34,229 bases of DNA. It comes from Alphaproteobacteria bacterium. GTDB taxonomy: Bacteria > Pseudomonadota > Alphaproteobacteria > Reyranellales > Reyranellaceae. Below are positions 21,362 through 30,141 of this stretch, one piece after another. Where the stretch lies: positions 1-34,229 of the forward strand of contig JAHCJT010000011.1 in the NCBI GenBank assembly GCA_026126245.1, in the 5' to 3' direction. The notes below the pieces were generated by a model. It searched no databases. It was not told the origin of the DNA and was given only the letters and a program-made list of their open reading frames with translations. Position 1 is the stretch's first letter; each line of letters starts with the position of its first letter. A program made the position numbers and the translations under genes.

Positions 21362-23482
21362 CTACTTGCCTTCGCGGAACCAGGCCAGGCCGATGCCCAG
21401 CAGGAAGGCCAGCGCGACGAGCAGGCCGGGCAGCAGCGGATAGCGGTTCACGCCGGTCACGGCATAGCTCTCGTTGCGCCGCAGGCCGATCCACGAATCG
21501 CCGTAGGCGACCCGATTGGCCGAGACGCGCCGCACGTCGGGGTCGGGCACGTCGGCCAGCCAGATCATGCCGCCGCCCGAAGCTTCGGCCAGCGGCTTGA
21601 GTTTGGCGGTGGTGGCGCGCACATCGGAGAATTCCAGCGGGTCGGGATTGCCGACCGCCGCGACGGTCTTCAGCTTGCCGTCGTCGAACTTGTAGAGCCC
21701 CGGCTTGTCGACCTGGATGTTGGCAATGGCCCGGCCGGGCGCGATGCGGCTGAGGCTGATCGTGCGGCTCGAGCCGTCCGGTGCGGTCATGACCACCGGC
21801 GGGAATGAGTCGGCCAGTGTCTGGCGCTTGATCTCGATACGGCCGCCATGCGCGGTTGCGCGCAACGCTTCTTCCTCGAGGTCGGGCTCCTTCATCAGCC
21901 AATGGGCGATGCGGCGCACCAACTCGGCCTGCGGTCCGCCACCCTCGATGCCGCGGTTCCACAGCCACAGGTGATCGGACAGGATCTGCGCCACGCGACC
22001 CTCGCCGACCCGGTCGAGCACGACCAGCGGGCGGTCGTCGGCTCCCGACAGCACCGTGACGCCGCGCTCGGCCCGCGCCGGGGCCAGGCGGAACCAGCGG
22101 CCCCAACTCGGCTCTTCGCGCGGCACGTCGGCCGGCGCATCCTCCGGCGCCGGCCTGCCGGCCTGCGGCAGATCGGCGGTCACCGGATGGCGGTCGCCCA
22201 GGGTCGTCGGCTTGGGCTTGAAGCCGCGTTCGATGACGTCACCGGCCGGCGCCGCCGGCAGGACCGCCCCCAGCGGCGTGCGATAGATCGAACGCTGCGT
22301 GGCGTAGACCGGTCCGACCGACAGCAGCAGCGCGCCGCCGCCGCGGACGTAGTTCGCGATGTTGGAGAAGTACTCGCGGGTGATGATCGAGCCGGTCTCG
22401 TAGCGGTCGAAAACGATCAGGTCGAACTCGCGCAGCTTCAGATCGAACAGCTCCTTCATCGGGAACTGGATCAGCGACAGTTCGCGGGTCGGCGTGAAAT
22501 CGTCTTTCGACGGCGTGCGCAGGATGGTGAAATGCACCAGATCGACCGCCGGGTCGCCCTTCAGCAGATTGCGCCAGGCGCGTTCGCCGGGATAGGGCTC
22601 GCCGGACACCAGCAGCACGCGCAGCCTGTCGCGCACGCCGTTGACCACGAACAGCGCCCGGTTGTTCTCCAGCGTCAGTTCCTGCGTGCCGGGCGCGACC
22701 TCGACCTGCACGACGTTGGCGCCGCCGGTCGTGACCGGAATGTCGACCGTCACAGTGCGGCCGATCGGCGCGTTCAGCCGCAACGGCGGATCGCTGCCGA
22801 CCGTGACGCTGACCACCGCCGGGCTGCGCGCGTTGGGTGCCGAATCCTCGACCCGGAACTTGGCGGTGACGGTCTTGCCGACGACCCCGAACTTGGGCGT
22901 CTGCTCCAGCACCAGCAGGCGGTCGGCTTCGTTCTTGCGCCCGCTCAGCAGCACGTGCGTCGGCGCCGTCGCCAGCTCGGGTGGAATGGTGGCGGGCACG
23001 TCGTGCACCTGGCCGTCGGTGATCAGGATCACGCCGGCCAGCCGCTCGCGCGGGATGTCGACCAGTGCGTTGCGCAACGCGTTGATCAGCCGCGTGCCGC
23101 CCAGTCCCTCGCTGCCCAGGCGCAGACTGCTGGGCGGCAGCACGACCTCGCGGATTTCCAGCCCCTCGAGCGTGCCCAGACGCTTGCGCAGCGCCTCGCG
23201 CGCCGCGGCGACCTGGGCGCGGCGGTCGTTGATCGACTGGCTGTCGCTGTCGTCGACCACGATCAGGGCGACATCGTCGATGCCGCGCCGCTGCTCCTCG
23301 ACCAGCGACGGGTTGGCCAGCGTCGCCAGCACGACGAGCACGGCGGCAACGCGCCACAGCACGCCGGTGGCACGGCGCACGAGTCCGGCGGCGGCGATCA
23401 CGATCGCGAGCACGCCGAAGGCCAGCAAGGCCTCCCACGGCAGCAGCGGATCGAAGGCGATGCTGGCGGCCGAGGATGTCAT
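21362..23482 (-). CDS. Membrane protein with VWA-like and glutamine-amidotransferase-like domains
   Basis: 706 residues. Seen: two N-terminal hydrophobic helices (about 15-36 and 41-57), a VWA-like domain opening with VALIVVDDSDSQS, which keeps a DxSxS metal-site pattern (Asp77, Ser79, Ser81), ITDGQVHDVP, a middle beta-rich part, an amidotransferase-like Rossmann segment around FDLIVFDRYETGS and YVRGGGALLLSVGP, and a C-terminal helix PGLLVALAFLLGIGLAWF followed by a short basic end. This layout is that of the hypothetical membrane proteins that accompany DUF58/DUF4159/MoxR genes. No catalytic Cys for amidotransferase activity is apparent. Its ATG overlaps the upstream DUF4159 stop by 4 nt (ATGA), so translation is coupled. 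A longer frame to 23650 has no support. Likely part of an inner-membrane complex with the bulk in the periplasm. Confidence 0.85.
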   Translation of the reverse strand: MTSSAASIAFDPLLPWEALLAFGVLAIVIAAAGLVRRATGVLWRVAAVLVVLATLANPSLVEEQRRGIDDVALIVVDDSDSQSINDRRAQVAAAREALRKRLGTLEGLEIREVVLPPSSLRLGSEGLGGTRLINALRNALVDIPRERLAGVILITDGQVHDVPATIPPELATAPTHVLLSGRKNEADRLLVLEQTPKFGVVGKTVTAKFRVEDSAPNARSPAVVSVTVGSDPPLRLNAPIGRTVTVDIPVTTGGANVVQVEVAPGTQELTLENNRALFVVNGVRDRLRVLLVSGEPYPGERAWRNLLKGDPAVDLVHFTILRTPSKDDFTPTRELSLIQFPMKELFDLKLREFDLIVFDRYETGSIITREYFSNIANYVRGGGALLLSVGPVYATQRSIYRTPLGAVLPAAPAGDVIERGFKPKPTTLGDRHPVTADLPQAGRPAPEDAPADVPREEPSWGRWFRLAPARAERGVTVLSGADDRPLVVLDRVGEGRVAQILSDHLWLWNRGIEGGGPQAELVRRIAHWLMKEPDLEEEALRATAHGGRIEIKRQTLADSFPPVVMTAPDGSSRTISLSRIAPGRAIANIQVDKPGLYKFDDGKLKTVAAVGNPDPLEFSDVRATTAKLKPLAEASGGGMIWLADVPDPDVRRVSANRVAYGDSWIGLRRNESYAVTGVNRYPLLPGLLVALAFLLGIGLAWFREGK

Positions 23483-26268
23483 CGCCGCAGCCTCTGCATG
23501 ATGTCGTTGAGATGGACCGCGTCGTCCTTGTAGTTGCCGGTCAGCGCGTACATCACGAGGTTGACGCCGAAGCGGAACGCCATCTCGCGCTGGTTCTCGC
23601 CGCCCGGTGCGACCGGCAGCATGCCGCGACCGTACGACTCCATCGCCCACGCTCCGGCATAGTCGTTGGCGCCGACGATGATGGCGGCGACGCCGTCATT
23701 GATGCGGCCATTGCCGGCCTCGAGCCACAGCCGGCCGCCGGCCCAGCGACCCGGCATGTCGGACAGCAGGTAGAACGACTTGGTCAGCACGTGATCCTGC
23801 GGCATGACGACCAGCGGCGGCACGTCGACTGCCCGCAGCAGGCGCTTGAGGTCGGCGTTGACGCCGCCGCGGCCCAGCGTGACGTGTTGATCGCGGGTGT
23901 CGAAGAACAGGATGCCGCCGGATTTCATGTGGCGGTCGATGTTGCCGGCGGCGGCCACCGAGGGCGTCGGCTGGTCGGAGGTGACCGGCCAGTAGACGAA
24001 GGGATAGAGCCGCAGGTCGTCCTTTTCGATATCGATACCGACCGGCGCGCCGGGCTCCACCGAAGTGCGGGCACGCAGCACCTCGCCCAGGCCTTCAAGG
24101 CCTGCCCGGCTGATCTCGTCGACCTCGCGGTTGCCGGTGATGACGTAGGCCAGCCGGGTCTCCAGCGTCGCCCGCAGCAACGCCTCGTCTGATTGCCCGG
24201 GCGCCGGTGTGGTCGGTGCGGCCCGCGCCGGTGGCTGCGGCGTCGGCCGCGGTTGCTGTGCCCAGCCGCGCTCGGGGGCCAGTAGCGCTGCCGTCGCGAT
24301 GGCGACGACGATCGCCGCCGCGGCCCGCGCCGCACGCCGTCCCGGCATCGGCAAGAGGCCGCGCAGCAGCAGCGAGATCAGGAAGTCGAGCAGCAGCAGC
24401 GCCAGGGCGACCGTCAGGAACCACTTCGTCAGGTCGGTCTCACCTTCCTCGGACAGCCGGTCGGTCGTCACGGCATTGGGCAGATCGCCCAGCGGCGCCG
24501 GCGGCTCGACCCGGCCGCCGAGATTGAAGGCGATCTGCGCCGACTGATCGCCATAGAACCCCGGTGGCGTGACCGGGCGCGGCCGGAACGTCTGGGCCGC
24601 ATCCGACGGCAATGGCAGGGCGCCCAGCGGCGGCGCGACCAGCTTGCCGAACCCGTCCAGCGTGCGCCACGGCTTGAGCTGTTGCGCCGTGCCTTCGCCG
24701 GCGACGCCGCGGCTGAGCCGCACGAGGCGCTGCAGCATCTCGACGAACAGGCCCGAGAGCGCCAGGTTGCTCCAGCTGGTGTTGGCGGTCGTGTGGATCA
24801 GCACGAGATAGCCCTGGCCGCGCTTCTCGCCGGTCACCAGCGGCGTGCCGTCGCTCAGCCGCGCCCATGTCTTGTCGGCGACGTCGGGCGCCGGCTCGGC
24901 CAGCACCTGCTGCTGGATGCGCACGTCGTCGGGCACCGCCAGTCCGGCGAACGGGCTCGTTGCCGGAAACTCGGCCAGCTTCGCCGGTTCGCCCCAGCTC
25001 ATGGCGCCGCCCAGCGCGCGATCGCCCAGACGCAATTTCACCGGCACCAGTTCGTCTTCGGCGGCGGCCATGCGCGGGCCGGCGAACCGCACCAGGATGC
25101 CGCCCTTGTCGATCCACTCGGCCATCGCCGCGCGATCCTCGGGGCCGGGCGAGGCATTGTCGGGCACCAGCAGGATCGCCATGCGCTGCGCTAGCAGGGT
25201 GGCGCGATCGCCGACCGTTACCGATGCGTAGGGCTCCAGCGCCCGCTCGAGGTAGAACACTTCCTGCAGCAGCGGTTGGCCGCTGGCGGTTTGCTGCTCG
25301 CCGATGATTCCGACCGGGCGGCGGCGGAAGCGCTCGTCGAGCAGCACGACGGAGCCGGCGCCGGACTGGCCCTCGATATCCAGGCGCGCGATGCGATTGC
25401 GCAGTTCCGTCGGCGTGTCGATCGTCGCCGACGCTTCGGTGTCGGTGGCGCCGAAGTCGAGCAAGCTGCGCGCGACGATGGCGCCGCGATCGTCGGAGCC
25501 CTGCACGGCGATACGCTGCGGTCCGCTGCCCGACGGCCGCAGCGCCTTGACCTTGAGATCGCGGCCGCCGGCTTCCGGTTGCAGCAGCACCATGGCGAGA
25601 TGCGATGCTTGCGGGCGCAGCACTTCGAGCGAGCCCAGTTTCAGGGCCGCCTCGGCCGCCGCGCGCAAATCCTTGCTGTCCAGACCGTCGCTCAGCCAGA
25701 CGAGGTGCGCCGGTTGGGGCAGGTTCAGCTTCGCGAGGTCGGCCATGGCCGCGGCGCGGTTGGTCGGCCACGGCTTGGGCTTCAGCGCCCGGATCGCGGC
25801 GCGCGCCTCGTCGGGGCGCAACAGACCGCGCTTGGCCTGGACCTCGTCAAGGGCGGCCGGCGCCGTCGTCTGGATCGCCACTGGCCGGTTGGCGCGCTCG
25901 GCCCGTTCGGTGAGACGTTCGGCGTGGCGTTGCACCGTGCTCCAGTTCGGCGCCGCCGCCCAGCCGTCGTCGATGACCAACACCAGCGGGCCCTGTCCCG
26001 ACAGTTCGGCCGCCGGGTTCAGCAGCGGCTTGGCCAGCGCCACGATCAGCAGGGTGACCAGCAGCAGGCGCAGGATCAGCAGCCACAGCGGAATGTGCAC
26101 CGGCGTGCGATCCGGCGGCTCCAGTCCGAGCAGCAGACGTATGGCGGGGAAGCGGACCAGCTTGGGCGCCGGCGGCAGCAGCCGCAGCAGCCAGTAGATC
26201 ACCGGCAGCGCCACCAGCAGCGACAGCATCCATGGTGTGGCGAAAGCCAGTGCGCCGAGGCTCAGCAT
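23479..26268 (-). CDS. BatA N-terminal / DUF4159 domain-containing membrane protein
   Basis: 929 residues. Seen: an N-terminal aerotolerance-regulator (BatA) segment (1-85) with two membrane helices and PAPKLVRFPAIRLLLGLE between them, a degenerate VWA-like domain whose metal site reads DDGWA (100-104) and so lacks DxSxS, a large mixed middle, two further hydrophobic segments (616-638 and about 647-667, the latter looking like an internal signal sequence ending in GWAQ), a Pro/Ala-rich linker, and a C-terminal DUF4159 domain (about 690-929) with YPFVYWPVT, HMKSGGILFFDTRDQ and SFYLLSDMPGRW. GGAG lies 8 nt before ATG 26268. It lies in the moxR operon; the MoxR AAA+ ATPase probably remodels this or its DUF58 partner. 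Function is unknown beyond envelope or stress roles inferred for MoxR/VWA systems. Confidence 0.87.
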   Translation of the reverse strand: MLSLGALAFATPWMLSLLVALPVIYWLLRLLPPAPKLVRFPAIRLLLGLEPPDRTPVHIPLWLLILRLLLVTLLIVALAKPLLNPAAELSGQGPLVLVIDDGWAAAPNWSTVQRHAERLTERAERANRPVAIQTTAPAALDEVQAKRGLLRPDEARAAIRALKPKPWPTNRAAAMADLAKLNLPQPAHLVWLSDGLDSKDLRAAAEAALKLGSLEVLRPQASHLAMVLLQPEAGGRDLKVKALRPSGSGPQRIAVQGSDDRGAIVARSLLDFGATDTEASATIDTPTELRNRIARLDIEGQSGAGSVVLLDERFRRRPVGIIGEQQTASGQPLLQEVFYLERALEPYASVTVGDRATLLAQRMAILLVPDNASPGPEDRAAMAEWIDKGGILVRFAGPRMAAAEDELVPVKLRLGDRALGGAMSWGEPAKLAEFPATSPFAGLAVPDDVRIQQQVLAEPAPDVADKTWARLSDGTPLVTGEKRGQGYLVLIHTTANTSWSNLALSGLFVEMLQRLVRLSRGVAGEGTAQQLKPWRTLDGFGKLVAPPLGALPLPSDAAQTFRPRPVTPPGFYGDQSAQIAFNLGGRVEPPAPLGDLPNAVTTDRLSEEGETDLTKWFLTVALALLLLDFLISLLLRGLLPMPGRRAARAAAAIVVAIATAALLAPERGWAQQPRPTPQPPARAAPTTPAPGQSDEALLRATLETRLAYVITGNREVDEISRAGLEGLGEVLRARTSVEPGAPVGIDIEKDDLRLYPFVYWPVTSDQPTPSVAAAGNIDRHMKSGGILFFDTRDQHVTLGRGGVNADLKRLLRAVDVPPLVVMPQDHVLTKSFYLLSDMPGRWAGGRLWLEAGNGRINDGVAAIIVGANDYAGAWAMESYGRGMLPVAPGGENQREMAFRFGVNLVMYALTGNYKDDAVHLNDIMQRLRR

Positions 26269-26287
26269 TGTGCTGCTCCGGCGTCGC

Positions 26288-26430
26288 GCCGATCACCGTC
26301 CGTGCGGCGACAGCCAGCCGCGCGCGGCCGAACGGACACGGGACGCGGTTGGTCGCCCCGGCGCCGGCTGCGCTTCGGCGATGGTCCCCCGCCGGGGGAA
26401 GCAGGCGGCGCCAGTCTGCCGATCACCGTC
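26288..26430. repeat. 13-bp direct repeats bounding an extra 117-bp insert
   Basis: GCCGATCACCGTC occurs at 26288-26300 and 26418-26430, exactly 130 bp apart; the right copy contains the DUF58 stop codon. Removing one repeat plus the 117-bp interior would leave 24 nt between the two genes, a normal operon spacing. The interior is GC-rich and has a hairpin TCCCCC/GGGGGA (26385-26399). It may be a small insertion with target duplication or a partial tandem duplication; no terminal inverted repeats were evident. Confidence 0.6.
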
Positions 26431-27304
26431 GTCTGCCCGTCTCGGCCATGGCCATGTAGAGCGACAACAGCGCGGTCTCGGGTGGCCGGTCGGTGCGGTG
26501 CGGGCGCCACGTCCAGCCGACCGACTGGGTGATGCGTGCCAAGCCTTCCTTCTGCGCGATCAGGCGCGCGTGATAGGCGTCGCGCACCGCCTCGACCTTG
26601 CGGATCGTGTGGTCGCCCTCGCGCTCGAGGCCGGAAAACTTCACGTGACCGTCGTAGGGCAGCTCTTCTTCCGCCGGGTCGAGGACCTGCAGCAGATGGC
26701 CGTGCACGCCATGCGCCGCGTAGTGGCGCACGGCCGCCTCGATCGTCTCCAGCGGATCGAGCAGGTCGCCGATCAGCACGACATGGCCGTGCGCCGGCAG
26801 CGGCAGCCGCGGCGGCACACTGTCGGCCGCGCCGAGCAGGGTGTTCTCGACCAGCGCGTCGAACAGCCGTCGCGGCGCGCCCCGGCCGGATGTCGGGCGG
26901 TCGCCACCCAGCAAGCCGACCCGTTCGCCGGCGTCGACCAGCAGCGTGGCCAGGGCCAGCAACAGGACTTCCGCCCGCTCGCGCTTCTTCGGCAGGCCGC
27001 GGCCCGACGCGAAGTCCATCGACGGCGAGCCGTCGCGCCACAGCCAGACGCTGGCGGCGGCCTCCCACTCGGTTTCCCGGACGTAGACGGCACGGCTCTT
27101 GGCGGTCTGGCGCCAGTCAATGCGGTTGATCGCATCGCCCGGGCGATACTGGCGGAACTGCCAGAAGGCATCGCCCTGTCCGACCCGGCGACGTCCATGG
27201 ACGCCCTGCATCACGGTGCTCGCCACGCGTTGCGCCGCCATCAGCAGCGGCGGCAGTGCCGACGCAAGCCGTGCGGCGTCGGTGAGCGTGGAGGAAACGG
27301 CCAT
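26423..27304 (-). CDS. DUF58 domain-containing protein
   Basis: 293 residues from ATG 27304. Seen: GVHGRRRVGQGDAFWQFRQY and RPGDAINRIDWRQTAKS (35-70), the core DUF58 signature, followed by VYVRETEWE and a VWA-like strand WLWRDGSPSMDF that keeps DxSxS (Asp91, Ser93, Ser95). The later part has LLLALATLLVDAGERVGLL and HVVLIGDLLDP. There is no membrane segment, so it is a soluble DUF58 type. Known: DUF58 proteins are almost always encoded next to MoxR ATPases. An in-frame ATG at 27352 would overlap the moxR end by 19 nt and add 16 residues; 27304 was preferred because the family homology begins there, but neither SD is ideal. Second gene of the locus; a 154-nt gap with an apparent insertion follows. 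Confidence 0.92.
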   Translation of the reverse strand: MAVSSTLTDAARLASALPPLLMAAQRVASTVMQGVHGRRRVGQGDAFWQFRQYRPGDAINRIDWRQTAKSRAVYVRETEWEAAASVWLWRDGSPSMDFASGRGLPKKRERAEVLLLALATLLVDAGERVGLLGGDRPTSGRGAPRRLFDALVENTLLGAADSVPPRLPLPAHGHVVLIGDLLDPLETIEAAVRHYAAHGVHGHLLQVLDPAEEELPYDGHVKFSGLEREGDHTIRKVEAVRDAYHARLIAQKEGLARITQSVGWTWRPHRTDRPPETALLSLYMAMAETGRRR

Positions 27305-27333
27305 GGCGTTGATGAGGAGCTCCTGGTTCGGCC

Positions 27334-28356
<1,023 letters not shown>

Positions 28357-28437
28357 GCAAGAACTCCGTGGTTCCTAGGGATGCTTGTCTCGCCGGGGCG
28401 CGTGGGATGATCGAGGGGCCAGCGCGCGAAACGGGTC

Positions 28438-28479
28438 GCAAACGGCTTGAGCGTCACGCCTTACAGGATTGCAAACGGC
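28438..28479. repeat. 9-bp direct repeats in the moxR/Nudix divergent gap
   Basis: GCAAACGGC occurs at 28438-28446 and 28471-28479, 33 bp apart (about three helical turns), between the divergent moxR and Nudix genes. They may be sites for one regulator. No clear promoter pair was recognised in the gap. Confidence 0.35.
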
Positions 28480-28552
28480 GCGCCATCGATCAAATGACGA
28501 ATCCGCGGGTTTCCGGCATATGGGACCGGAAAATTCAGGCGAAGGCATGACG

Positions 28553-29182
28553 ATGACGCGGGAGGAGGTACGCAGCCGGCTGGTGGCCCGCACCGCCGCC
28601 ATTGCGGCCGGTCGGCTGGTCCCGCCGCCCTACGTGGGCAGCGACTTTGCCCTCAACGCGGCCGACGCCCCGCCGGCCGATCTGCGCCCCGCCGCCGTCC
28701 TCGTGCCGCTGGTCGACCGGGCCGAGGGGCTGACCGTGCTGCTGACGCAGCGCACCGCCGACATGCCCAGCCATGCCGGCCAGATCGCCTTTCCCGGCGG
28801 CCGCCGCCATCGCGACGACGCCGACCTGGTCGCCACGGCGCTGCGCGAAACCGAGGAGGAAATCGGCGTCGGACCGCATCACGTCGACGTGGTGGCGGCG
28901 ATCGACAACTACGTCACCGGCTCCGGCTACCTGATCACGCCCATCGTCGGTTTCGTTGCGCCGCGCTTCGAGCTGAAGCCCGATCCCCGCGAGGTCGCCG
29001 ACATATTCGAGGTGCCGCTGGCGTTCTTCCTCGACCCGGCGAACCACCACGTCCACTCCCGCACCTGGCAGGGTCGCGAGCGGCGCTACTACGCGATGCC
29101 CTATGGCGAGCGCTATGTCTGGGGCGCCACCGCCGGCATGCTCAAGAATTTGTGGCGCATCCTGTCCGACGCGGTGGAGTGA
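28553..29182 (+). CDS. CoA pyrophosphatase, Nudix family (NudL-like)
   Basis: 209 residues. Seen: AAVLVPLVDRAEGLTVLLTQ then RTADMPSHAGQIAFPGGRR, the signature (LLTxR...HxGQIAFPGG) that separates CoA-type Nudix hydrolases from others, followed by the Nudix helix ALRETEEEIGV with the metal-binding glutamates. Known: these enzymes cleave CoA and acyl-CoA to phosphopantetheine and adenosine-3',5'-bisphosphate and need Mg or Mn. The upstream in-frame ATGs at 28469 and 28547 were set aside: GAAGG (28541-28545) is 7 nt from ATG 28553 but too near 28547. It is followed 6 nt downstream by the DUF6111 gene, which suggests an operon that also includes the tRNA nucleotidyltransferase in many relatives. 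Cytoplasmic. Confidence 0.92.
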   Translation: MTREEVRSRLVARTAAIAAGRLVPPPYVGSDFALNAADAPPADLRPAAVLVPLVDRAEGLTVLLTQRTADMPSHAGQIAFPGGRRHRDDADLVATALRETEEEIGVGPHHVDVVAAIDNYVTGSGYLITPIVGFVAPRFELKPDPREVADIFEVPLAFFLDPANHHVHSRTWQGRERRYYAMPYGERYVWGATAGMLKNLWRILSDAVE

Positions 29183-29188
29183 CGCGTC

Positions 29189-29488
29189 GTGCGCGCCGTT
29201 CTCATCCTGGTGCTGTCGCTAGGCGGTCCGGCGGCGCTGTTCTTTCTGTGGGCCTGGGCGGTGGCGATCAAGCGCGAACGCCGGCTCAAGGGAACCCTGC
29301 CGCCGTGGCAGGATTTGCCGTGGACCAATCTGCTGATCGCCGGGCTGCTGCTGGCGATTGCGGGCATCCTGTCGCTGTACTTCTTTGATGACCGACCCGG
29401 CGGTTTGCTGGGCACGAAGCGTGGCGCCATCGCCCAGCCCATCCTGATGGCGCACGCCACGCCGCCTGCCGCCCGTGGCCACCTGTGA
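29189..29488 (+). CDS. DUF6111-like small membrane protein
   Basis: 99 residues, GTG start at 29189, 6 nt after the Nudix stop. Seen: two hydrophobic helices (about 2-25 and 47-66), separated by a basic and Trp-containing loop (AIKRERRLKGTLPPWQDLPW), and a hydrophilic tail. Size, two-helix layout and place between a Nudix CoA pyrophosphatase and (further down) cca match the DUF6111 family of Alphaproteobacteria. Function unknown; inner membrane. The identification rests on context as much as on sequence. Confidence 0.75.
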   Translation: MRAVLILVLSLGGPAALFFLWAWAVAIKRERRLKGTLPPWQDLPWTNLLIAGLLLAIAGILSLYFFDDRPGGLLGTKRGAIAQPILMAHATPPAARGHL

Positions 29489-29722
29489 CCCAGCAAAATC
29501 AATCCGCAAATTCAACGCGTTAGAGAAGTATTGGCCGGCCTGGTGTCCGGCCGCGTTCGATCGGCGCACGACACTCGACACGGCATGGGCAGGCCGCGAT
29601 TGCCACCCAATTGCCACATTCGAGCCTGATTCCTGACAGCTTACTGACCGAGCGTCGGCTGGCTGACCATTTCCTGATGAAATGTCGGCATCTTTCTTCT
29701 GCCCACCAAAGCGGAGATGCCC
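29489..29722. other. Non-coding gap before the small membrane protein gene
   Basis: No convincing gene. The first 45 nt are AT-rich. A 6-bp hairpin GGCCGG/CCGGCC (29533-29552) may serve as a weak terminator for the DUF6111 gene. ATTGCCAC is repeated at 29599-29606 and 29610-29617 with an 11-bp period, one helical turn, and could be a regulator site or part of a promoter. Confidence 0.35.
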
Positions 29723-29938
29723 ATGGCGCAAGCTATGCCGAGCCAGCGGCTCTACCTGATTGCCGGCGCGGTCGTGCTGGTGGTCGCGATTATCGGTGCG
29801 GTGATCTTTATGCGCGGCGACGACAGTGCACAAACGGCTGACCAGTCGAAAACCGAGACGCCCGCCGCCACGCCGGGGACCTCGGCAACATCGCCATCTC
29901 CGTCGACGACGCCGTCGGCGTCCGACACCAAGAACTAG
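29723..29938 (+). CDS. Small single-pass membrane protein with Ser/Thr/Pro tail
   Basis: 71 residues. Seen: a short polar lead, one transmembrane helix (about 10-28, LYLIAGAVVLVVAIIGAVIF) followed by MRGDD, and a low-complexity tail rich in Ser, Thr, Pro and Ala. The positive residue before and charged residues after the helix do not settle the topology. GCGGAG (29711-29716) is 6 nt from ATG 29723, which therefore is preferred over the ATG at 29717. I do not recognise a family. It has its own gap on both sides and a strong hairpin behind it, so it is probably a single-gene unit. Confidence 0.65.
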   Translation: MAQAMPSQRLYLIAGAVVLVVAIIGAVIFMRGDDSAQTADQSKTETPAATPGTSATSPSPSTTPSASDTKN

Positions 29939-30066
29939 GATTTGCGCCGCATGCAGGCCCGAGAGTGTCCGGCGACGCGGCGATCATCGCCGCACCGCGG
30001 CCATGGCGCCGCGCTGCGGCCACGACCTGTCGACCGGCCGACGGCCCGCTGCCGCTCGTAACACAG

Positions 30067-30090
30067 ACGGACGCCCGCCAGGGCGTCCGT
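30067..30090 (+). terminator. Strong hairpin behind the small membrane protein gene
   Basis: ACGGACGCCC (30067-30076) pairs perfectly with GGGCGTCCGT (30081-30090) around a 4-nt loop. There is no T tract, as is common in GC-rich genomes. It lies about 130 nt after the stop codon and 52 nt before the next gene. Confidence 0.6.
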
Positions 30091-30141
30091 CGTCGTGAGG
30101 CGTGTCGAGCCTATCGCGTTGAGTAGTTCAGGGGGCGTCAC

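Noticed and set aside
23483..23650. An N-terminal extension of the 706-residue membrane protein
   Set aside because: Overlaps the end of the DUF4159 gene in another frame; ATG 23482 overlaps that stop by 4 nt as expected in an operon.
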